Assembly: GCA_016781705.1 (NCBI GenBank)
Contig: JADDPV010000025.1
Span: forward strand, 1-9,340
Length of the DNA: 9,340 nucleotides
DNA from: Rubrobacter sp.
Lineage (GTDB): Bacteria > Actinomycetota > Rubrobacteria > Rubrobacterales > Rubrobacteraceae
Direction of reading: 5' to 3'
Shown here: positions 1 through 5,485 of the stretch, piece by piece
How positions within the stretch are numbered: the first letter of the stretch is position 1
Layout: each line of letters opens with the position of its first letter
The notes under the pieces: model-generated
Databases searched by the model: none
Seen by the model: only the letters and a program-made list of their open reading frames with translations
What the model was told of the DNA's origin: nothing
Program-made: the position numbers and the translations under genes

Positions 1-1
1 C

Positions 2-856
2 GGGGACATGATGCGGGTGCCGGGCTCGAAGGGGAACCTGCTGGAGGTGAAGGCCGAAGGCGCCGACATCCGGATGGTCTACTCTCCTTTGGATGCGCTG
101 CGCCTCGCCCGGGAGAACCCGGACAGAGAAGTGGTCTTCTACGCCATCGGGTTCGAGACCACGGCCCCGTCCACGGCGCTCACCCTGCAGCGGGCCAAGA
201 AGGAGGGCCTCGAGAACTTCTCAGTCTTCTGCAACCACGTGACCATCGTGCCGCCGGTGCGGGCGCTCCTGGACTCGCCGGACCTCAGGCTCGACGCCTT
301 TATCGGGCCGGGGCACGTCTCGACCGTGATCGGCTGCCGGCCCTACGAGTTCATGCCGAAGGACTACGGCAAGCCGTGCGTGGTAGCCGGGTTCGAGCCG
401 CTGGACCTCCTGCAGTCCGTCCTGATGCTCATGCGCCAGCTCGACGAGGGGCGCTGCGAGGTCGAGAACCAGTACGGGCGGGCCGTCCCCTGGGAGGGAA
501 ATCTGCAGGCCTTGAAGGCCATGGCCGACGTCTTCGAGCTCAGGCCGTACTTCGAGTGGCGGGGCCTGGGCTTCATCGCCCAGTCGGCCCTCAAGCTCTC
601 CCCGGCGTACGCGGCCTTCGACGCCGAGCTGCGCTACTCCACGCCGGGCGTGCGGGTGGCGGACCCGAAAGCCTGCCAGTGCGGGGAGGTCTTGAAGGGC
701 GTGCTCAAGGCCCCGGAGTGCAAGGTCTTCGGCACGGCCTGCACGCCGGAGCGTCCTTTGGGTGCGCTCATGGTCTCCTCCGAGGGCGCCTGCGCCGCCT
801 ACTACAACTTCGGGCGCAAGTCGTTCGAGAAGGTCGAGATAGGTTCGAGGAAGTGA
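2..856 (+). CDS. hypD: HypD, hydrogenase maturation factor (5' end outside window)
   Basis: HypD is an iron-sulfur protein that works with HypC as the scaffold on which the Fe(CN)2CO group of [NiFe] hydrogenases is assembled in the cytoplasm, receiving cyanide from HypE. The reading frame is open from the first complete codon (position 2, giving G-D-M-M-R-V-P-G), so the ATG at 8 is internal. HypD proteins are usually about 370 residues; 284 are visible, so roughly the first 90, including the early Cys motif, are missing. Visible family landmarks are GFETTAPSTA (fragment residues about 50-60), the GPGHVSTVIG stretch and a C-terminal block of cysteines (ACQC, PEC, TAC, GAC) that fits the [4Fe-4S] ligands. 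The stop at 854-856 overlaps the hypE GTG start, so the two are likely translationally coupled. Identity is clear; the actual start lies outside the window. Confidence 0.95.
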   Translation, partial: GDMMRVPGSKGNLLEVKAEGADIRMVYSPLDALRLARENPDREVVFYAIGFETTAPSTALTLQRAKKEGLENFSVFCNHVTIVPPVRALLDSPDLRLDAFIGPGHVSTVIGCRPYEFMPKDYGKPCVVAGFEPLDLLQSVLMLMRQLDEGRCEVENQYGRAVPWEGNLQALKAMADVFELRPYFEWRGLGFIAQSALKLSPAYAAFDAELRYSTPGVRVADPKACQCGEVLKGVLKAPECKVFGTACTPERPLGALMVSSEGACAAYYNFGRKSFEKVEIGSRK

Positions 857-1932
857 GCGAGCAGAGAGAGCAGCGCGTTATCGACGCGCTCGAACAGAAC
901 CGCCGGCGGCCGCCGAAGTTCACAGCTCCGCGGATAGACATGAGCCACGGGGCAGGGGGCAAGGCGACCCACAAGCTCATAGAGGGTCTGTTGCTGCCGG
1001 CCCTCGACAACCCGGAGCTCGCACCGCTCTCGGACGCGGCATTGCTGCCCTTCGGCGATGCCCATCTGGCCCTGACCACCGACTCGTTCGTGGTGCGCCC
1101 GCTGGTCTTCCCCGGAGGGTCCATCGGGGAGCTCGCCGTCAACGGGACGGTGAACGACCTGGCGGTCTCCGGGGCCACCCCGATCGGGCTCTCCGCCGCT
1201 CTCATCGTCGAGGAGGGGCTGGAGACCGAGGTGCTGGCACACGAAGTAGAGGCGATGGCTACGGCCGCCCGGCGTGCGGGGGTCTCTATCGCCACGGGGG
1301 ACACCAAGGTGGTCGAGCGCGGGAAGGGCGACGGGCTCTACGTCGTCACCACCGGGGTTGGGGTCGCGGATCCGGAGCTAAACTTGTCGTCCGCTTCCGT
1401 GCGGCCGGGGGACAAGGTCCTCTGCTCCGGCACTTTGGGCGACCACGGGGCGGCCATCCTGATCGCACGCGGCGACCTGGAGCTGGAGGCCGAGGTTCTC
1501 TCCGATACGCGACCACTCACCCCGCTGGTGGGGGCGCTGAAGGAGGCCGCGGGGCCCGGGTTGCGCTTCATGCGCGACCCCACGCGCGGCGGGGTGGGAA
1601 CGGTCTTGAACGAGCTCGCCCGCGACTCGGGGTATGGGGTCGTGCTCTGGGAGGAGAAGCTCCCGATCCAGGACGTCGTAAACGGGGCGTGCGAGATCCT
1701 GGGCATAGACCCCCTCTACGTCGCCAACGAGGGCAAGCTGCTCGCCGTCGTCGCTCCCGAAGCGGCCGACGCCGCGCTGGAGGCGTTGCGCGGCGTCGAG
1801 GGCGGTGAAGAGGCCGAGATCATCGGAGAAGTGTGCGAGGAGCCCGCCCGGATGGTCCTCATGCATACCGGGTTCGGCGGCACCCGTATGATAGACATGC
1901 TGGTCGGAGACCCGCTGCCGAGGATATGCTAG
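853..1932 (+). CDS. hypE: HypE, carbamoyl dehydratase / hydrogenase maturation factor
   Basis: HypE takes a carbamoyl group from HypF on its C-terminal Cys and dehydrates it with ATP to a thiocyanate, which becomes the cyanide ligand of the [NiFe] hydrogenase iron. It belongs to the AIR synthase-like ATP-binding family that also contains SelD and ThiL. The chosen start is the GTG at 853, which overlaps the hypD stop (GTGA) with GAGG just upstream, giving 359 residues, normal for HypE. Landmarks are HGAGGKATH (residues 32-40), the TTDSFVVRP and NGTVNDLAVSGA stretches (about 75-108), the ATGDTKVVERGKGDG segment, MRDPTRGGVGTVLNELA, and the C-terminal PRIC tail ending in the catalytic Cys359. All key features are intact. 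The frame is also open well upstream of 853, but that part lies inside hypD and is not coding. Confidence 0.96.
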   Translation: MSEQREQRVIDALEQNRRRPPKFTAPRIDMSHGAGGKATHKLIEGLLLPALDNPELAPLSDAALLPFGDAHLALTTDSFVVRPLVFPGGSIGELAVNGTVNDLAVSGATPIGLSAALIVEEGLETEVLAHEVEAMATAARRAGVSIATGDTKVVERGKGDGLYVVTTGVGVADPELNLSSASVRPGDKVLCSGTLGDHGAAILIARGDLELEAEVLSDTRPLTPLVGALKEAAGPGLRFMRDPTRGGVGTVLNELARDSGYGVVLWEEKLPIQDVVNGACEILGIDPLYVANEGKLLAVVAPEAADAALEALRGVEGGEEAEIIGEVCEEPARMVLMHTGFGGTRMIDMLVGDPLPRIC

Positions 1933-1942
1933 TAGTCTGCCG

Positions 1943-2281
1943 ATGGATGTAGAGGTCTTCCGCGCCGAGAACCCTCCCCGGAGGCAGCGGCACGGCGAGG
2001 CTCTCGAAGCCGGCGTCGTTCGCGGCAACATGGGCAGCCTAGTCATGATCAAGCTCGGCCCCGGCCTCGAGATAGACGAGCACGCCCACGAGCAGGAGCG
2101 CATGGGCGCGGTCTTGGTGGGCGGGTCAGGCTTCACCGGCGGCGAGGGGGAGACGGCACTGCGCGCCGGAGATCCGTACCGTATCCCGCCGAACGTGAGG
2201 CACGGCGTGCGCTGCACAATAAATTACGCCCTCGTCGTGCAGGCGCGGGCAGACTTCCAGGTAGGGACCCGATCGACGTAG
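1943..2281 (+). CDS. Small single-domain cupin protein
   Basis: This 112-residue protein folds, by motif, as one cupin barrel. Cupin motif 1 is visible as H47-A-H49-E50-Q51 followed by a G-A-V-L-V-G strand, and motif 2 as the GDPYRIPPNVRHG stretch with H87. Three His plus Glu/Gln suggest a bound metal ion. No catalytic partner domain is present. It starts 10 bases after hypE and ends 3 bases before the XRE gene, so it is probably part of the hyp transcription unit. The Shine-Dalgarno sequence ahead of the ATG is weak. The likely role is ligand or metal sensing, or sugar/small-acid binding; the neighbouring XRE gene makes a regulatory role plausible, because XRE and cupin domains commonly occur in one protein. 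The exact function is unknown. Confidence 0.85.
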   Translation: MDVEVFRAENPPRRQRHGEALEAGVVRGNMGSLVMIKLGPGLEIDEHAHEQERMGAVLVGGSGFTGGEGETALRAGDPYRIPPNVRHGVRCTINYALVVQARADFQVGTRST

Positions 2282-2284
2282 CTC

Positions 2285-2587
2285 GTGAGCGGTAACTCGC
2301 TATCCCTGGCTATCCGTAACGCCCGCCGCGAGCGGCGGCTGACCCAGGAAGAGCTCGCGGCGCTGGTCGGCGTTAGTCAGGGCACGATCTCCTTCTGGGA
2401 GAGGGGCCTCGAAACGCCCACGGTCGAACACCTGATCCTGCTGGCGCTGGAACTGCCCGCCATCGTCGAGAGCTTCGGCGGGCACGAGCAGGAGCTGTTG
2501 CGGCGCGTGGTACGGCTGGAACGCGAGCTTTTCGCGGGGCGGTGCGCCTGCGCCGGGTGCTCGTGCCGGCCGCGAACGGCACGGTAG
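2285..2587 (+). CDS. XRE-family helix-turn-helix regulator with C-terminal Cys cluster
   Basis: This 100-residue protein carries an XRE/Cro-type DNA-binding domain at about residues 7-60. The helix-turn-helix core reads LTQEELAALVGVSQGTISFWERG, split here as LTQEELAALVG (19-29) then VSQGTISFWERG. A charged helix (about 66-83, coiled-coil-like) follows and could mediate dimerisation. The tail contains C87, C89, C92 and C94, a CxCxxCxC pattern not expected in a plain XRE protein. The start is the GTG at 2285, 3 bases after the cupin stop, with no strong Shine-Dalgarno sequence, so coupling to the upstream gene is likely. It sits between hydrogenase maturation genes and the transporter promoter and may control either. 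Target and ligand are unknown. Confidence 0.85.
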   Translation: MSGNSLSLAIRNARRERRLTQEELAALVGVSQGTISFWERGLETPTVEHLILLALELPAIVESFGGHEQELLRRVVRLERELFAGRCACAGCSCRPRTAR

Positions 2588-2654
2588 CGTCCGCTTCCCA
2601 CTCCGGCGGGCGCGTTCGGGGTGTGGATCGTCCGTGTCATCCGTTTCATCGTCA

Positions 2655-2683
2655 TTAGCCAGCTATTACAGTTGTGTTATAGT
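2655..2683 (+). promoter_or_regulatory. Candidate promoter of the ABC importer operon
   Basis: In the 147-base gap between the XRE gene and the importer, TATAGT at 2678-2683 differs from TATAAT by one base and is preceded by TGT at 2675-2677, an extended -10 arrangement. A weak -35 (TTAGCC, 2655-2660) lies 17 bases upstream. Transcription would begin near 2690, giving a leader of about 45 bases. The stretch is markedly AT-richer than the surrounding DNA. No convincing terminator hairpin with a T-run was seen between 2588 and 2654, so readthrough from the hyp genes remains possible. Confidence 0.5.
2663..2682. promoter_or_regulatory. Candidate operator palindrome overlapping the -10 element
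   Basis: CTATTACA, a GTTG spacer and TGTTATAG form an inverted repeat with 8-base arms matching at 7 of 8 positions. The right arm covers the extended -10 sequence, so a dimeric repressor bound here would block the promoter. The size fits a helix-turn-helix dimer site. The adjacent XRE protein is the nearest candidate to bind it, but this is inference from position only. Confidence 0.45.
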
Positions 2684-2734
2684 GGTCGCGCTGTCGGTTA
2701 GGTAGGACCGTAGGGAGCACATGGGGGAAATACG

Positions 2735-4507
2735 ATGCTTCGTAGAGCGACTCTGATCTTCGCCGTCTGTCTGATCGTTTTGGTTGCCGGTGGCATGCAC
2801 ACGTCCGCGCCCGACGATGTTTCGGCCCAGGAGCCGGAGCGGGTGCGGGTGGCGATACCCGGGTTCGAAAACAACATGACGCCGTTCACGCTAACGTTCG
2901 CGGCCCTGCCCAACACGCACGACCTGATCATGCTCGTCTACGACTCGCTGTTCTGGTCGCAGGTCAAGGAGAACCCCGAGCCGTGGCTCGCCGAGGAGGC
3001 GACGCCCTCGGAGGATCGCAGGGTCTGGACCGTGACCCTTCGAGAGGGGTTGACCTGGCACGATGGCGAGCCCCTCACCGCCGAGGACGTGAAGTTCTCC
3101 TTCGAGTACTACGAAAGGTTCGCCGGAGCTTCCGGACGCTACGCCCACCATGTCTTCGACGTCCCGCCGTTCGAGAGGGCCGAGGTGGTCGACGAGCGCA
3201 CCGTGCGTCTCTACTACGATCAGCCCGCGCCGACGTTCGAGATCCTACCGGGCGCCGACCTTCCCATCATTCCGAAGCACGTCTGGGAGAACGTCGAGGA
3301 GCCGAGCATGGCCACCGAAGATTTGCCGGTGGGTTCGGGACCTTACGAAGTGGTGGAGATCGTCTCGGATCAGAGCTATCGGCTGCAGGCCAACGAGGCG
3401 TACTTCAAGGGCAGACCCACTGTGGACGAGCTCGAACTGAGGGTCGTGAGTGACCCTTCCGCCGCATTCTCCGCCCTGCGAACCGGTGAGGTAGACATGG
3501 TGGGCCGCAACGTGCCCCCGGATCTGGTGGACCAACTCCCCGGCGACGTCGAGGTCGCGGAGGAGACTAAGTTCGAATCGACGCAGATGCTGTTCAACGC
3601 CCGCAAGCCGCCCTTCGACGATCCCCGGCTGCGCAAGGCGATCAGTCTGGCCATCGACTCGCAGGCTTTGGTGGATACCGTACTCCTCGGCAGGGGACGC
3701 CCCGGGTTGGACAGCTTCATCCACCCGGATTCGCCCTGGACGCTGCCCGAGGCCGGGCACGAGTACGACCCGGAGCGGGCGCGAGAGTTGCTCGACGAGG
3801 CCGGTTACTCGATGGGTCCTGACGGCGTGCGGCAGACGCCCGAGGGGGACAACCTGGAGTTCTCCGTCCTGGTTTCGTCGTTCGAGCCGCAGACCATTCG
3901 GGCGGTGCAGCTCGTAGCGCGGCAGGTCGACGAGATCGGGGTGAGCCTTACCCCTGAGACGCTGGACCCGGCGACGCTGCGCCAGCGCCGTCCGACGGAT
4001 CCGGACCAGGTGCCGGAATACGACGCTTACATGTCCGGCCTGGAGGCCCACGCCCACGTCGACCCCGACGGCCTCTACTACTTCTTCCATTCCCCGGGTG
4101 GGGGGAAGGGCTTCGGCCACACCATGACGGGGTATGGCAATCAGGAGTTCGACGCGTTGGCGGAAGAAGCGGCCGTGAGCGACATCCCGGAGCGCAAGCC
4201 GCTCTTGCACGAGATGCAGCGCATCTTTGCCGAAGAGGCCCCGGCGATAGTCTTCTACTACCCGGACGGGCAGTTCGCCTACCGTCCCGAGGCCTACGAC
4301 GGGTGGGTGACGGACTTTGGGCACGGGATCTTCACCAAACGCTCCTTCCTTCCCGAGTACGTGCAGACCGGCGGCGCGTCTACGGTCGAGGAAAGCTCCG
4401 CGAACAGGGGCCTCCTGGTGACAGGGATCGTCGGAGCGGTCGCCCTCCTCGTTATCGTCGCCGTCGTCGTCCGTCGTCGGAAGACATCCGAAGACACGGA
4501 GGAGTAA
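2735..4507 (+). CDS. ABC transporter substrate-binding protein (SBP family 5), C-terminally membrane-anchored
   Basis: This is the extracytoplasmic solute receptor of a dipeptide/oligopeptide/nickel-type importer, 590 residues. The N-terminal secretion signal has a basic start, a hydrophobic core at about residues 5-20 and a plausible cleavage site after V-S-A31; there is no lipobox Cys at the cleavage site. The family 5 signature is visible around residues 98-126 (WTVTLREGLTWHDGEPLTAE and the following DVKFSFEYY). Residues 559-579 form one hydrophobic helix followed by RRRK and an acidic tail, so the protein is probably held in the membrane by its C-terminus rather than by a lipid. The ATG at 2735 has a good ribosome binding site (GGGGGA, 2723-2728). 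Its stop lies within the Shine-Dalgarno region of the next gene. The ligand is uncertain: peptides and nickel chelates are both possible. Confidence 0.92.
   Translation: MLRRATLIFAVCLIVLVAGGMHTSAPDDVSAQEPERVRVAIPGFENNMTPFTLTFAALPNTHDLIMLVYDSLFWSQVKENPEPWLAEEATPSEDRRVWTVTLREGLTWHDGEPLTAEDVKFSFEYYERFAGASGRYAHHVFDVPPFERAEVVDERTVRLYYDQPAPTFEILPGADLPIIPKHVWENVEEPSMATEDLPVGSGPYEVVEIVSDQSYRLQANEAYFKGRPTVDELELRVVSDPSAAFSALRTGEVDMVGRNVPPDLVDQLPGDVEVAEETKFESTQMLFNARKPPFDDPRLRKAISLAIDSQALVDTVLLGRGRPGLDSFIHPDSPWTLPEAGHEYDPERARELLDEAGYSMGPDGVRQTPEGDNLEFSVLVSSFEPQTIRAVQLVARQVDEIGVSLTPETLDPATLRQRRPTDPDQVPEYDAYMSGLEAHAHVDPDGLYYFFHSPGGGKGFGHTMTGYGNQEFDALAEEAAVSDIPERKPLLHEMQRIFAEEAPAIVFYYPDGQFAYRPEAYDGWVTDFGHGIFTKRSFLPEYVQTGGASTVEESSANRGLLVTGIVGAVALLVIVAVVVRRRKTSEDTEE
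4498..4504 (+). promoter_or_regulatory. Ribosome binding site deciding the GTG start of the DppB-like gene
   Basis: GGAGGAG lies at the very end of the substrate-binding protein gene, 6 bases before the GTG at 4511. It supports that start over later in-frame codons and indicates tight coupling of the two genes. Confidence 0.7.
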
Positions 4508-4510
4508 CCC

Positions 4511-5485
4511 GTGACCGCGCACGCTGCGCGCACGTTGCTTCAGTATGGTCTGGTCCTCCTGGTCGCCGTGGTGCTCAACTTCGCCCTGCCCCGGCTGGCT
4601 CCGGGGAACCCGGTGGACTACCTCCTTCCTCCCGAGCAGGCGGGTTCCCTCACGCCCGAGCAGCGCGAGCGGGTGCTCTCCCAGTACGGGCTCGACGAGC
4701 CCGTCTCGGTCCAGTTTCGGGAGTACCTGGCGGGGCTGGTCAGGGGCGACCTCTTGTACTCGATCCGCTACGGCCGGCCCGTTGGCGAACTCCTGGTCGA
4801 GCGGGTGGGGTGGTCCGCACTCCTGATAGGCGGCGGGGCGGTCCTGTCCACGGTGATCGGCACCCTTCTCGGGTTCTGGTCCGCGTGGAGGCGAGGCAGG
4901 GCCGGCGACGTGAGGACCCTGAGCGCGGTGATGCTCATCGACTCCATGCCGCCCTTCTTCGTCGGGATGCTACTCATCCTCCTCTTCTCCGTGCAGCTCG
5001 GGCTCTTCCCTATCATCAGCGCCATGCCGGCGATCGGCGACGTGTCGCCGGTCGAGGTGGGCAAGCGGCTCGTCCTGCCGCTCGCGACGCTCACCCTGGC
5101 CGGCATCGGTCCGGTGTACCTGGTGGCCCGCTCGGCGCTGATCTCCGAGCTGCAGGAGGACTACGTGTTGATGGCCAGGGCCAAGGGGCTGATCCTCCGT
5201 CAGGTCCGCCGCCACGCCCAGCGCAACGCCCTTCTGCCCGTCTCGACGGTCCTGCTGACCAGCCTGGGCGCACTCGTCGGCGGGGCGGCCGTCGTGGAGA
5301 CCGTCTTCTCCTACCCCGGCATCGGGCGCCTGATCTACGAGGGCGTGCTGGCCCGCGACTACCCCGTGCTCCAGGGCGCCTTCCTGCTGCTCACCATCGG
5401 GGTCCTCGCCGCCAACTTCGTCAACGATCTCCTCTACCCCTTGCTCGATCCGCGCGTCCGCCATTCCCGCTCGGCCAGCGCATGA
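4511..5485 (+). CDS. ABC transporter permease, DppB/OppB/NikB type
   Basis: This 324-residue inner-membrane protein is one half of the translocation channel of the importer. It has the family's N-terminal helix (about 8-28), then a long extracytoplasmic loop containing PGNPVDYLLPPEQ, and further hydrophobic helices at about 100-122, 138-162, 185-208, 243-264 and 285-308. The cytoplasmic EAA coupling motif, which contacts the ATPase, is visible at about residues 214-243 (DYVLMARAKGL then a basic stretch and NALLPV). Length is typical for DppB. The GTG start has a strong ribosome binding site. The last bases overlap the next gene as ATGA at 5482-5485, which points to translational coupling and a matched dose of the two permease halves. 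Confidence 0.94.
   Translation: MTAHAARTLLQYGLVLLVAVVLNFALPRLAPGNPVDYLLPPEQAGSLTPEQRERVLSQYGLDEPVSVQFREYLAGLVRGDLLYSIRYGRPVGELLVERVGWSALLIGGGAVLSTVIGTLLGFWSAWRRGRAGDVRTLSAVMLIDSMPPFFVGMLLILLFSVQLGLFPIISAMPAIGDVSPVEVGKRLVLPLATLTLAGIGPVYLVARSALISELQEDYVLMARAKGLILRQVRRHAQRNALLPVSTVLLTSLGALVGGAAVVETVFSYPGIGRLIYEGVLARDYPVLQGAFLLLTIGVLAANFVNDLLYPLLDPRVRHSRSASA

Noticed and set aside
3245..4522. Long open frame on the - strand opposite the substrate-binding protein
   Set aside because: It is a by-product of GC-rich codon bias on the coding strand; its product shows no recognisable domain and its composition is typical of antisense frames.
4303..5481. Upstream extension of the long frame that contains the fused permease-ATPase gene
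   Set aside because: This part overlaps the substrate-binding protein and the DppB-like permease in another frame, is rich in Arg/Gly/Pro, and has no family features. The real start is the ATG at 5482.
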